This document shows, one piece after another, positions 54,241-63,004 of a DNA stretch of 64,000 nt. The notes below the pieces were generated by a model. It searched no databases and had not been told where the DNA came from. It saw only the letters and a program-made list of their open reading frames with translations. This stretch comes from Thermogemmatispora onikobensis (lineage in GTDB: Bacteria > Chloroflexota > Ktedonobacteria > Ktedonobacterales > Ktedonobacteraceae). The stretch's first letter is position 1. The number at the start of each line of letters is the position of its first letter. The translations under genes were made by a program, and so were the position numbers. The DNA is taken from the NCBI RefSeq assembly GCF_001748285.1, contig NZ_BDGT01000027.1, positions 1 to 64,000 on the forward strand, read 5' to 3'.

Positions 54241-55566
54241 CTAGTGTTCGAGTGCTTGCAGCCCTGTGAGCAAGCGCTGGGCATGTTCCCCCAGGACTTC
54301 TTGCAGCTCCTGATCTTGACGGACTTCTTCAACAAATTGCACGCGAGCCTCAGCAGTCTCCCAGGGCAGAGTCGCCAGCAGTTCCTCGATTCCCTGCACC
54401 AGTGCCGCAGGTTCCAGGCAGAAGGCGCTATGATAGAGCCATTCGCGCAAATAACGGATACGATCGGAACCATTGACGCGCCCAGCCAGACGCTGGTTGA
54501 AGGCGGCCAGCCAGCGGTGGAGCGTAGTGAACTGCTCCGGCTGCTCGACCTGCAAGGACAGTAAGAAGAGCCAGCGCACTGGCCTCTCAACCGCGTAGCC
54601 GGCACGGTCCAGATGCCAGCGTACGACGTCAGTCCTATCACTCAGCTCGCGTGGCAAAAAGAAATAAGCTAAAGGGCTTTCGCGGGCCCACTCAGGAGCA
54701 AATTGCTCAATCAATTCCTGTAATAAGAGAAGATTGAAGCGACGAGGCACCGAGAGAAGACGTAAGAGACCCTCATAGGAAGAGCGCTTCTCAGGAGAGA
54801 GCTTCTTCAGAATCTCCTGCCGGATCACCCGCTCAGTCAAGAGCTGGAGCAACTGGAGGCGATCAGCCGGCTGGCGGGGATCAAGACCGCCGCGAATGGC
54901 CTCGGTGAGCACCTCCATCGCTAGAGGATAGCCCCGGGTCCAGGAGAAAATCAGCTCCCGGACCTCGGCCTCCAGAGGCAGCCCCACCTTCTGCAGATAG
55001 ACATCGCAGCTCGGGCGATCAAGGGGGCCGAGTTCCAGCACCGTTATCTTCCGCGCGACGGAACGCTCCTGCTCGAAGGAGACCAGACGCGGAGACGCCA
55101 GGACCACAAAGAGACTATACTCTTTCAACAGCTCACGCAGCAGAGCTTCCAGCCAGCGGACCTGGCGCTCATTGCCGGCCTCCACCGCATCCACCAGCAG
55201 AACCGCCCGTCCCCGCTGGGCAAGCATACGTAAAGCCTCCACTGCGCGCCACAAGCCAGGATCAAGCGGCTCCATACTCTCCCCTTCTGCCCTTCCCAGC
55301 TCGACCCGATAGCGCTGCACCTGCTCGACAATTTGGTGCGCAAGCAGGCTCTCCCCCAGCCCAGCCTCAGCCCAAATAAACGGCACATCCGCCGCCTGAC
55401 AGCGCTGCTGAACCTGACGGAGGAGCGCCGTTTTGCCAATGCCGCGCACACCGCACAGCTCCACGACAGGCGTCCGCAAGAGACGCTGCCGGTCCTGCAA
55501 GGTCTGCAGCGCCTCCTCAATGAGATGTAACTCAACCTCTCGGTTCACAAACAATTCGCCTTCCAT
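54241..55566 (-). CDS. Small STAND-type ATPase
   Basis: The 441-residue protein starts with a short FVNREVELHLIEEAL motif. Walker A is CGVRGIGKTALL (38-49), Walker B AVLLVDAVEAG (121-131) and the sensor strand LFVVLASPR. RSCDVYLQKVGLPLEAEVRELIFSWTRGYPLAMEVL matches the lid region of P-loop STAND/AAA-like ATPases. The C-terminal 200 residues are helical with no repeats recognised. GGGAG lies seven bases before the ATG. It sits 40 bp after the SIR2-like gene and 17 bp before the STAND-TPR gene, so the three are almost surely co-transcribed and may form one complex. Confidence 0.87.
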   Translation of the reverse strand: MEGELFVNREVELHLIEEALQTLQDRQRLLRTPVVELCGVRGIGKTALLRQVQQRCQAADVPFIWAEAGLGESLLAHQIVEQVQRYRVELGRAEGESMEPLDPGLWRAVEALRMLAQRGRAVLLVDAVEAGNERQVRWLEALLRELLKEYSLFVVLASPRLVSFEQERSVARKITVLELGPLDRPSCDVYLQKVGLPLEAEVRELIFSWTRGYPLAMEVLTEAIRGGLDPRQPADRLQLLQLLTERVIRQEILKKLSPEKRSSYEGLLRLLSVPRRFNLLLLQELIEQFAPEWARESPLAYFFLPRELSDRTDVVRWHLDRAGYAVERPVRWLFLLSLQVEQPEQFTTLHRWLAAFNQRLAGRVNGSDRIRYLREWLYHSAFCLEPAALVQGIEELLATLPWETAEARVQFVEEVRQDQELQEVLGEHAQRLLTGLQALEH

Positions 55567-55606
55567 GCCAGAACTCCCGAATCAAGATCCACTACCGTTG
55601 ACAAGA

Positions 55607-56671
55607 CTATTCGTCATGAAGGAGCAGCCGCCGCAATGAGCCTAACTGTTCCCTTAGCATGGACAGCTCAGAGGTCACAAGCTGAAAGCATTGCTCTGTC
55701 TGCTGCTGAAGCGAGCTGAGTTGCATCAGGGTATCCTGGAGCAGCTCCCGAGTCTCACGTCTTTCTCTCTGCGCAATCATATATTCACTATTTATTTTAC
55801 GCAATTCGCTAAGAATATCGAAGGAATTTCTGATATTGGCCGGCATCGAAGATTTCAGATGCCAGAAGAGTGCCTTCAAGAAGTTATCATAGTGCCCATC
55901 CCAACCAGTGATATAGCGCGCCTGTCGAGCGTTGAAGACACGAGCCATGTGCGATTCGGGAGAAGGCAGATCTTCATCAACAAACCAGGTTGAGGTGAGT
56001 CCTCCATCGAGAGGAATCAAATCGATCAACTCAGCGTCCCAGCGCTGATCAAGACCAATGGCCAGGATGTCGCTTCCCAGCACCTGCTGGAGATGCTCCT
56101 TCAGTTTGACCTTCCGGTCGAGATAGGAACGCTGATGCCTGGCATCATAGACACGAGCCACCAGATCTCCGAAGACCTTGATCACGCGACAGAGCCGTCG
56201 CTCAGGATGCAGCAAACGCTGCTCATAGCTCCGTCCCGGGATGAAGACTTCATAGTGCTGCCCTTCCCGCATCCCTGCCTGGCTGAAGGCCTGCTCAAGC
56301 AAATCATCGATGTTCGTAGTGATAACTTCGCTAAAATACTCCTCCTTGACCAGCTCAGCCAGGCAGAGATCGGCATCAGTGACGGTGACATCGCGCAAAG
56401 CCGCATGAAAGATCGAATCAAGGTCGCGTTCGCTAAAAGCATGCTCGTTGAGGACGCGGTAGCACTCGCTAAAGGCAGCGGGCCTGGCCAGACCTTGCAG
56501 ACTGCGCTCACTGAAGCCCATGATGATTTCTTGAAAGGTCGAACTCAGGCGGTAAAAGGCACCGGCCCGCGCCCCCAGTACGAGCACAATCCCAGAGCCG
56601 CCTTGCTTACGAATGTCCAGCAGCTTGGCAATCTCTGGAATGCTCGACTCACTGGAATCTCGTCGGGGCAT
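55607..56671 (-). CDS. SIR2-like protein lacking the catalytic histidine
   Basis: The 354-residue protein follows the SIR2 fold. The nucleotide loop is degenerate (LGARAG, 32-37) and the NAD-binding TTNID (118-122) is kept. The normally invariant KLHGD reads KVFGD (165-169), with F167 replacing the catalytic histidine. The C-terminal 70 residues (about 285-350) are strongly coiled-coil-like (LLQDTLMQLSSLQQQTEQCFQLV). It may bind NAD or ADP-ribose derivatives without hydrolysis, serving as sensor or scaffold (inference). Active SIR2 proteins in defence systems deplete NAD. ATG 56671 is preferred over a TTG 16 codons upstream; neither has a strong ribosome site. It is the first gene of the STAND cluster. 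Confidence 0.82.
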   Translation of the reverse strand: MPRRDSSESSIPEIAKLLDIRKQGGSGIVLVLGARAGAFYRLSSTFQEIIMGFSERSLQGLARPAAFSECYRVLNEHAFSERDLDSIFHAALRDVTVTDADLCLAELVKEEYFSEVITTNIDDLLEQAFSQAGMREGQHYEVFIPGRSYEQRLLHPERRLCRVIKVFGDLVARVYDARHQRSYLDRKVKLKEHLQQVLGSDILAIGLDQRWDAELIDLIPLDGGLTSTWFVDEDLPSPESHMARVFNARQARYITGWDGHYDNFLKALFWHLKSSMPANIRNSFDILSELRKINSEYMIAQRERRETRELLQDTLMQLSSLQQQTEQCFQLVTSELSMLREQLGSLRRLLLHDE

Positions 56672-56940
56672 GATCTTCTTTCTCCCTCTGCCTGCCTTCT
56701 CACCGTGCCTGCTTGCCAAGCTTTCTCACAGCTCCAACCCCTCTCACACCCCGGCACTCCCAGGAATAGGGCCGCTTCAACCCCGACCAGATCTCTCGTC
56801 TCTGCTTCCCCCCTCCCCATCTCCCTGGCTGGCTCCCCCTCCAACTTAGTAGATCGGGGCTTCCTTCGCTCTGCCAGGCGCGCCAGATTCATCTTGAGCA
56901 GGCAGGATTGTTCCGATCAGCTCGCTGGTGTCCGTCTCGC

Positions 56941-56969
56941 CCTCTGTCATTTCAGCCTAAAGACAGAGG
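56941..56969 (-). promoter_or_regulatory. Inverted repeat in the 5' leader of the STAND cluster
   Basis: CCTCTGTC (56941-56948) and GACAGAGG (56962-56969) are exact complements with 13 bases between. It lies just downstream of the predicted start point, so it could be an operator or a leader stem controlling the cluster. Confidence 0.5.
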
Positions 56970-56981
56970 TTATCTGCTTAT

Positions 56982-57010
56982 ATTGTGTTAGAAATCAGCA
57001 ACTATGTCAA
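56982..57010 (-). promoter_or_regulatory. Probable promoter of the SIR2/STAND cluster
   Basis: On the minus strand a perfect TTGACA (57005-57010) is followed after 17 bases by CACAAT (56982-56987, four of six consensus positions). Transcription would start near 56975, giving a long leader of about 300 bases. Confidence 0.45.
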
Positions 57011-57357
57011 CCATCAGCGTATCAACTACAGTATCATCTTTGCGAATTGATTTCCTCTCTCCATACAGAGATCCTGACTGGCATTGGTTCTATAGCGAAA
57101 AACGATTGCGGACCCTAGCCCAAGAAACACCCCTTGCTCGCTTATCTGACCAACCAGGGTCCCTTTCTCCCTCTCGTTGCCTATCTACTTCAAATATCTA
57201 CTGTGAATGAGCGGAAGCCAGCGGGGAGGTTGCTCTCCCCGCTCTCAGGAGAGGCGGGGAATCCTATCCGGCGAAGCAGAAAGGGACAAGAGTGCATTCA
57301 AAAGAAGAAAAAGGCATAGGTCAAGAAGGAAGATGGTTAGGCGGAGAGGAGAACAAA

Positions 57358-57385
57358 GACGGGAGCAGCAGTAGCTGCTCCCGTC
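57358..57385 (-). terminator. Intrinsic terminator of ftsZ
   Basis: A perfect 12-bp stem (GACGGGAGCAGC / GCTGCTCCCGTC) with a four-base loop lies 11 bases after the ftsZ stop codon. On the minus strand it is followed by TTTGTT. Confidence 0.85.
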
Positions 57386-57395
57386 GCAGGTCAGG

Positions 57396-58859
57396 TCAGC
57401 GCTTGCGCAAGAAAGCCGGAATATCGATCACATCGCTGGCCGGTCCCCGATTGCCGCGGGGCAGGTCGGAGATCTTTGGATCGAGGCGCCGAATCTGGCG
57501 CTGCGGTCGTTGCTCTGGGCGCTGCAGCGGTCGGGCCTCCGGCTCGGGGACAGGCAGGCGACCAGGAGCAGGCGTCTCCAGCTCCTCATCTTCGCCCTCG
57601 AAGCCCTCGCCGTAGGCAGCCTCGTGCAGCTCCGCGGCCAGCTCGCGGCCTCGCTGGGAGCGAGCATGTTCCGCTGCCAGTGGGCCGGGACCGGTCGGAG
57701 CGTTGGCAATATTGAGTGGTGGTGTGGCCGGCAGCGGCGTATAGCCCGTATAGCCTTGAGACGAGCCGTGGGAAGCCGCCGGCGCCGGCTGGCGCAAAGG
57801 GGAGCCTCCTCCCGAGGCCCCATTGCTCCCCAGGCCCGCGGACTGGTAGAAAATGCTCCGATTGTACTCCAAGCGGCCCGCACCGGCAGCCGATTGATTG
57901 CGCACCGTATCGAAGCCAGTAGCAATCACCGTAATCTTGATGCGCCCATCGTAGGCGGGATCTTGGACTGCTCCGAAGATAATATTCGCCTCGGGATGGG
58001 CTGCGCGGCTGATCACATCGGCAGCCTCTTGCACCTCGAAGAGGGTCAGATCGGTACCCCCAGTGATATTGAAGAGCACGCCGCGCGCCCCACTGATGTC
58101 GATATCGAGCAGCGGGCTGGCGATCGCCATCTGGGCGGCATCGATCGCGCGCGTCTCGCCACTCGCCTCGCCGATGGCCATCAAGGCCGAGCCAGCGGCG
58201 GACATAATTGTCTTCACATCGGCAAAATCCAGGTTAATCAGTCCGGGCACTGTAATCAGATCGCTGATCCCCTGAATACCCTGGCGCAGCACATCATCGG
58301 CCAGGCGGAACGCTTCCGAGAGTGGCGTGCGCTTGTCAGCGATCTGCAACAGGCGGTCATTGGGCACGGTAATCAGCGTATCCACATGCTGCTTCAGATT
58401 GGCAATGCCCTCCTCAGCCGTCTGCTGGCGCTTCTTGCCCTCGAAGCTAAAGGGGCGAGTGACCACGCCCACCGTGAGCGCCCCGACCTCGCGGGCGATC
58501 TGCGCCACAATGGGGCTGGCGCCGGTGCCAGTGCCGCCGCCCATACCGGCGGTAATGAAAACCATGTCGGAGCCTTTCAGCGCCTCATACAGCTCCTCGG
58601 CGCTCTCCTCTGCCGCCTTGGCCCCCACGCTAGGATTTCCTCCTGCACCGAGGCCACGGGTCAGCTTATCGCCGATACGGATATGCTTCGGGGCTTGCGT
58701 CAACAGCAGGGCCTGAGCATCGGTATTGACGGCAATGAACTCGATGCCCATCATATTGGCCTGAATCATGCGATTGACCGCGTTGCTGCCGCCGCCTCCC
58801 ACCCCGATCACACGGATCTGGGCGAAGCCTTCAACCTGATGTTGTCCCATTGATCCCAT
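57396..58859 (-). CDS. ftsZ: Cell division GTPase FtsZ
   Basis: FtsZ polymerises at mid-cell to form the division ring. The tubulin signature GGGTGTG is present ([21 protein letters not shown] near residue 100), as is the N-terminal [17 protein letters not shown]. The T7 synergy loop reads [11 protein letters not shown]. The product has 486 residues from ATG 58859; a frame 17 codons longer lacks a good ribosome site. The C-terminal 170 residues are a long Pro/Ala/Arg-rich linker ending in the conserved tip [12 protein letters not shown], which contacts FtsA. It lies downstream of ftsA and is followed by a strong terminator. Confidence 0.98.
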   Translation of the reverse strand: MGSMGQHQVEGFAQIRVIGVGGGGSNAVNRMIQANMMGIEFIAVNTDAQALLLTQAPKHIRIGDKLTRGLGAGGNPSVGAKAAEESAEELYEALKGSDMVFITAGMGGGTGTGASPIVAQIAREVGALTVGVVTRPFSFEGKKRQQTAEEGIANLKQHVDTLITVPNDRLLQIADKRTPLSEAFRLADDVLRQGIQGISDLITVPGLINLDFADVKTIMSAAGSALMAIGEASGETRAIDAAQMAIASPLLDIDISGARGVLFNITGGTDLTLFEVQEAADVISRAAHPEANIIFGAVQDPAYDGRIKITVIATGFDTVRNQSAAGAGRLEYNRSIFYQSAGLGSNGASGGGSPLRQPAPAASHGSSQGYTGYTPLPATPPLNIANAPTGPGPLAAEHARSQRGRELAAELHEAAYGEGFEGEDEELETPAPGRLPVPEPEARPLQRPEQRPQRQIRRLDPKISDLPRGNRGPASDVIDIPAFLRKR

Positions 58860-59050
58860 ATATTCGTGGCCCCCTTTCGAGCCTGTCACAAGTTCTCTCG
58901 CTCCGCTCACCGCGCATGTCCTCCCTCTCTCTCTCTCTCCACTTGCGCCCCCGCCCTCGCCCCCGGCTCCCGATGGTCCCTGACCAGAGCCAGGCCGCTC
59001 GGACCGGATGCGCGGCCCGGGTCTCGTCTCCTTTCACAGGCTCCCAAGAC

Positions 59051-60289
59051 TTACGGAATAAACGAACGTAGCCAGCGCCCGATGCGCGACAGCATAGTGC
59101 CACGAGCCGCCTGCTGTCCTTCCTCCTCCTCCTCGTAGGTCAGCGAGGAGTGAGTCAGGCCCCAGAGCAGCAGGCCGACAGCGGTCGCATAGGCTGGGCG
59201 ACAGATCGAGTCGGCCAGGCCATGCAGGCCAAGAGGGACGCCGATGCGCGCCGGCAGATCAAGGATCTGCCCGGCCAGCTCCAGAATACCCGGAAGCTCG
59301 GCAGTGCCACCCGTCAGCACCAGGCCGGCAGGTAGCAGCCCATCGTAGCCCGACTTCTTAATCTCATCATGCACCATCTCGAAGAGTTCTTCAACGCGCG
59401 CCTGGATGATCTCGGCCAGCAGCTTGCGCGGCACAAGATCGTTACAATCTGGCATGAATTGCGCGAGATCGATCATATCATCGTCATCGATAGCTGAAGG
59501 ATCACAGTGCCCGTACGTTACCTTCAGCTCTTCGGCAACGGCGAAAGGCAGGCGCAGGCCGATCGCGATATCGCTCGTAATCAGGTTACCGCCGATGGGC
59601 AGGACCACGGTATGCCAGATGGCGCCGTCGGTATAGATGGCAATATCGGTGGTGCCGCCGCCCACATCCACGAGCACCACCCCCAGGTCGGTTTCACCAT
59701 CGGCCAGAACCGCCTCCCCCGAGGCCAGCGGCTCCAGCACCAGATCCTCAATCTCCACATGAGCCTTCTGGACGCATTTAATCAGGTTGTGAATTGAAGA
59801 GACGGAGCCTGTGACGATATGCGTCTCTACTTCCAGGCGGAAGCCAGACATGCCGATGGGATTCTTAATGCCCTCCTGCCCATCAACAACATAACCGCGC
59901 GGAATGACGTGAATGATCTCGCGATTGGCCGGAATGGCAATCGCCCGCGCCACTTCAATTGCCCGGCAAATATCATTCTGAACGATATCGCGATGGCTCG
60001 GAGTGATAGCGACAAAGCCTTTGCTGTTCTCCGATTCGATATGGCTGCCGGCAATGCCCACGTAGGCCGTGGTGATATGCTTGCCGGAGAGGCGCTCGGC
60101 ACGGTCGATTGCTGCGGCGATCGAGGTGACTGTCTCTTCAATGTTGACCACCACCCCACGCCGCAAGCCCTGTGAAGGGCAGGTGCCAACGCCAACAATG
60201 TTCAGCTTCCCGTCGCGATCAAGCTCGCCAACGAGAACACAGACCTTTGTTGTTCCGACGTCGATTCCGACGATCACCCGCTCTTGCAC
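59051..60289 (-). CDS. ftsA: Cell division protein FtsA
   Basis: FtsA is the actin-like protein that tethers FtsZ to the membrane. The 412 residues carry the actin-fold ATP motifs VGIDVGTTKVCVLVGE (phosphate 1), VLVDVGGGTTDIAIY (phosphate 2) and LVLTGGTAELPG (adenosine). The SHI-subdomain region of FtsA is recognisable (GIAGSHIESENSKGFVAI). The end, RIGRWLRSFIP, is an amphipathic membrane-targeting helix. It starts with GTG, with GAGGAG seven bases upstream. It lies directly upstream of ftsZ. Confidence 0.98.
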   Translation of the reverse strand: MQERVIVGIDVGTTKVCVLVGELDRDGKLNIVGVGTCPSQGLRRGVVVNIEETVTSIAAAIDRAERLSGKHITTAYVGIAGSHIESENSKGFVAITPSHRDIVQNDICRAIEVARAIAIPANREIIHVIPRGYVVDGQEGIKNPIGMSGFRLEVETHIVTGSVSSIHNLIKCVQKAHVEIEDLVLEPLASGEAVLADGETDLGVVLVDVGGGTTDIAIYTDGAIWHTVVLPIGGNLITSDIAIGLRLPFAVAEELKVTYGHCDPSAIDDDDMIDLAQFMPDCNDLVPRKLLAEIIQARVEELFEMVHDEIKKSGYDGLLPAGLVLTGGTAELPGILELAGQILDLPARIGVPLGLHGLADSICRPAYATAVGLLLWGLTHSSLTYEEEEEGQQAARGTMLSRIGRWLRSFIP

Positions 60290-60644
60290 GATCTAGCTCC
60301 TCATCGGGCGGCATTGCTAGCTAGGGACACGCAGCTGCGCTCGCTCGCTCGCTCTCGCTCTCTCCCTTGTCCGCTTGCTTTCTTCTCCTCTTGCCCCGGC
60401 CCCTCTTCTTTCCTGCCCTCATCATTTCCACGCTTGTGGAGACCGCTGTTCACCGCGCTACCACCTTGTTTCTTGCTCCCTTTCCTCCCTCTGGTTTGCT
60501 CCCCCTTGCGCACGCACCGCGTATCCATCAGAGACGCACTACAGACTTATCGATTGAGCATGAACGGCCCTGCTTCTGCAGGATCAGGGGCGCCTACGCG
60601 GAGAGGCCGGGCCCGTCCGGTCCCGCTCGCTTCCTGCTGCCTAT
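60290..60644. other. 355-bp spacer between ftsQ and ftsA
   Basis: No gene is seen. The plus strand is pyrimidine-rich (repeats of CTCG and CTCT near 60336-60370, TCCTCT tracts beyond). An internal promoter for ftsAZ may lie here, but I could not identify hexamers with confidence. Confidence 0.45.
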
Positions 60645-61787
60645 CTATGGCTGTAATGTGTAGACCACATTCAGGCCAAAGCGCAGGTCAATTGTTGCCA
60701 GGTGAAGCCCCTTCTGCTGCGCCATGACGAGGATCTGCTGCAACTCGCGCAACCGGTTGGCCAGCGGGTTGACATCATCCGGCCCTCCAAGATAGGCTAC
60801 CCAGCCGGCGGGGCTGACGATGACGAAGGTGGTATGGCTCACCGTCTGCGGCTGCTGCGCGGAAGGGCCGGCATTACTTACATATATTTTACTCTCATAG
60901 CGTAGTGTAAAATTGCTAATCCCCGTCAATACGGGTACCTCTTTAAAGACCTCGACAGCAAAGGCGACTTCTGCGGCTCCCAGGCGCGTGCCAGGTCGAA
61001 TGCCCGCCGTGACTTGCTGCGCGCGCGCATCGATCACCGTTTGAAGCTGGCTGGCCTGGGGCGTGCTGCTGGCTGTGGCCAGGATCATGCCGCTGCGATC
61101 GACGCTATAGCTTCCCCGGGCGGTTTTCCAGAGCAGCACCGGCTGCCGCTCGCTCACCATCACCTGCAGCCGGTCGGGCCAGTCGCGTTCGACGCTGGCT
61201 GTCGCCACCAGTGGCAGGGCAGCAATGCGCTTGCTCAGAGCTGCCGTATCGACCAGGAAGAGGTTTTGGCCCTGCAGGCCCAGTTGTTGAATCTGGGCGA
61301 TAAGAGTCCGATTCTGGGTGCCTAGCACAGTGACCTGCTGGATGCGAAAGGCGGGTCCCAGCAAGGCGAAGAGCAGCCCTGCAGGTACCAGCACGAACCC
61401 GAGCAGAGCCGCCAGGAGCCTGCGCCAGCGCCGATGCTGGCGAGCCTGCAGGCGGCTGCTCCTGCGGGGAATCTGGGCCGCAGGTCCAGGGCTGGGCCTG
61501 AGCCGGGCCGCTGGTGAGCGTACGGCCCGCATCTGTCCACTTGAGGCCCGCACGGCTGTCTGAGCGAGAGCGCGCGCTACGAGAGGGGAACCCTCCTGGC
61601 GCTGGCGCTGGCGCCGCTGCTGGGCGCGACGCTCGGCCATCGCCGTCCAGCCCGCCGGGTGCACGATCTTTTGTGGGGTCGTCACCACTCGCTGTCGCGG
61701 CTGCTCCCCGCCGCCCCTGGCTGGCTCAGCGCGTCTGGCTTCCCAAAAAGCTATTTGCTCTCGTATCTCTCCTCTATGCTCGGTCAT
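60645..61787 (-). CDS. ftsQ: Cell division protein FtsQ/DivIB
   Basis: This 380-residue bitopic membrane protein has about 120 basic, Arg/Gln-rich cytoplasmic residues. One transmembrane helix (LLAALLGFVLVPAGLLFALLG) follows, then a POTRA domain starting FRIQQVTVLGTQNRTLIAQI with GLQGQNLFLVDTAAL. The FtsQ domain has VERDWPDRLQVMVSERQPVLLW. It recruits late divisome proteins outside the cytoplasmic membrane. The cytoplasmic part is much longer than in E. coli. ATG 61787 overlaps the murB stop (ATGA), implying translational coupling. Confidence 0.93.
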   Translation of the reverse strand: MTEHRGEIREQIAFWEARRAEPARGGGEQPRQRVVTTPQKIVHPAGWTAMAERRAQQRRQRQRQEGSPLVARALAQTAVRASSGQMRAVRSPAARLRPSPGPAAQIPRRSSRLQARQHRRWRRLLAALLGFVLVPAGLLFALLGPAFRIQQVTVLGTQNRTLIAQIQQLGLQGQNLFLVDTAALSKRIAALPLVATASVERDWPDRLQVMVSERQPVLLWKTARGSYSVDRSGMILATASSTPQASQLQTVIDARAQQVTAGIRPGTRLGAAEVAFAVEVFKEVPVLTGISNFTLRYESKIYVSNAGPSAQQPQTVSHTTFVIVSPAGWVAYLGGPDDVNPLANRLRELQQILVMAQQKGLHLATIDLRFGLNVVYTLQP

Positions 61788-62890
61788 GCTATCTCCCACT
61801 CGCCGCGCAGTTCGACCTCCAGCTCCAGCTCCACGCCGAACCGCTCTCGTACACGATTGCGCGCCTCCCTGATCAGGGTTGCAATATCCGCTGCGCGCGC
61901 TCCTCCCAGGTTGACGATAAAGTTGGCGTGCCGCTCGGAGATACAGGCGCGTCCGCAGCAGAGACCTTTGGCCCCGACCTGCTCGATGAGCCGCCCGGCA
62001 TAGCCGCCAGGGGGATTCTTGAAGATCGAGCCTGCACTCGGCTGCGGTGGCTGAGTCCGCTTGCGATGCTGCCTGTACTCCTCGATCCGGGCGCGCAGTC
62101 TGGCCGGATCGTCGCGCCGCAAGCGTATGGCCAGCAGCAGGACGATCTCCGCCGGCTCGATGAGCGCGCGTGGAGCTGGTTGTGGATAGCCACGCTCATC
62201 GAAGGTTATCTGGCGCCCCGCCCGGAAGCGACTGTGACGATAGCCTAGCTCTAGCTCAGCCCGCTCGTAGCGCCGGAGCAGCGGCGTGTCCGTCTCGGGG
62301 CCCTCCTTTTCCTCCGGGGCCAGGGCAGGACGCACATCGAGCACCTCCACCCATTCGAGCACTCGCGACAGATCCCGCTGATGGGCACCCGCATTGCTGA
62401 CAACGCCCCCGCCCAGCGTTCCGGGGATGCCAGGGCCAAACTCCAGTCCTCCCCACCCCTGAGCCGCCAGCTCGTTCAGCAGCTTCGGCCAGCTGACACC
62501 GGCCTCGGCGTAGAGCAGGGCCGAGCCGTCCTCTTGCTCCGCCAGGCGGTAATCGCTGAGGGCGATACGCGCCACAATGCCGCGCACACCTGCATCTCCA
62601 AAGAGAACGTTGGTGCCGTTGCCGACCAGCAGCAGTGGCCAGCGCTCTGCCAGACAGCGGCGTACGAGCCACAGCAGCTCGTCGCGCGTCTCTAGCGAGA
62701 GCCAGAGATCTGCCGGCCCACCGACTCCAAAGGTGCAGTGACGTGCCAGCGGCTCATGCAAGCGTAGCCGCCTACCGAAGCGTGGCAGGAGCGTGGCGTA
62801 GACGCTCTCCGCATCAAATGTCATCGTCGCTTCCATTCTCCATTCTTTTGCCAGGTTTTGAATCAATTTGCCAGGAAGGGTGACCCCCAT
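61784..62890 (-). CDS. murB: UDP-N-acetylenolpyruvoylglucosamine reductase MurB
   Basis: MurB reduces UDP-GlcNAc-enolpyruvate to UDP-MurNAc with FAD and NADPH in the cytoplasm. FAD-binding motifs are HCTFGVGGPADLWL, LLLVGNGTNVLF and EFGPGIPGTLGGGVVSNAGAH. The serine-containing QPSAGSIFKNPPG carries the proton donor, and GGARAADIATLIREARNRV is the typical C-terminus. Up to 368 residues are possible. The start is uncertain between ATG 62890 (GAGG three bases upstream), ATG 62836 and ATG 62824, since the conserved part begins about 35 residues in. Confidence 0.96.
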   Translation of the reverse strand: MGVTLPGKLIQNLAKEWRMEATMTFDAESVYATLLPRFGRRLRLHEPLARHCTFGVGGPADLWLSLETRDELLWLVRRCLAERWPLLLVGNGTNVLFGDAGVRGIVARIALSDYRLAEQEDGSALLYAEAGVSWPKLLNELAAQGWGGLEFGPGIPGTLGGGVVSNAGAHQRDLSRVLEWVEVLDVRPALAPEEKEGPETDTPLLRRYERAELELGYRHSRFRAGRQITFDERGYPQPAPRALIEPAEIVLLLAIRLRRDDPARLRARIEEYRQHRKRTQPPQPSAGSIFKNPPGGYAGRLIEQVGAKGLCCGRACISERHANFIVNLGGARAADIATLIREARNRVRERFGVELELEVELRGEWEIA

Positions 62891-63004
62891 CCACCTCGCC
62901 TCGCTCTCCCTCTCCAGGGTTCGGCCTGTGCTCCGCTGTCCCTCCGTGTCCGTCCTTGCACCAGGCTGTCCCGCCCTGTCTCCTGACCTATGTACGCCAA
63001 GTTC

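Larger units (their letters stand above)
56672..57357. other. Gene-less region between the STAND cluster and the ftsZ terminator
   Basis: No convincing gene is seen in this stretch of about 690 bp. It holds the leader hairpin and promoter of the SIR2-like gene, described separately. A 68-codon plus-strand frame at 57004-57210 has no ribosome site or recognisable sequence. Confidence 0.5.

Noticed and set aside
60740-60760. CAACCGGTTGG inside ftsQ as a second LacI operator
   Set aside because: It is a shorter, different palindrome within a coding region of an unrelated operon.
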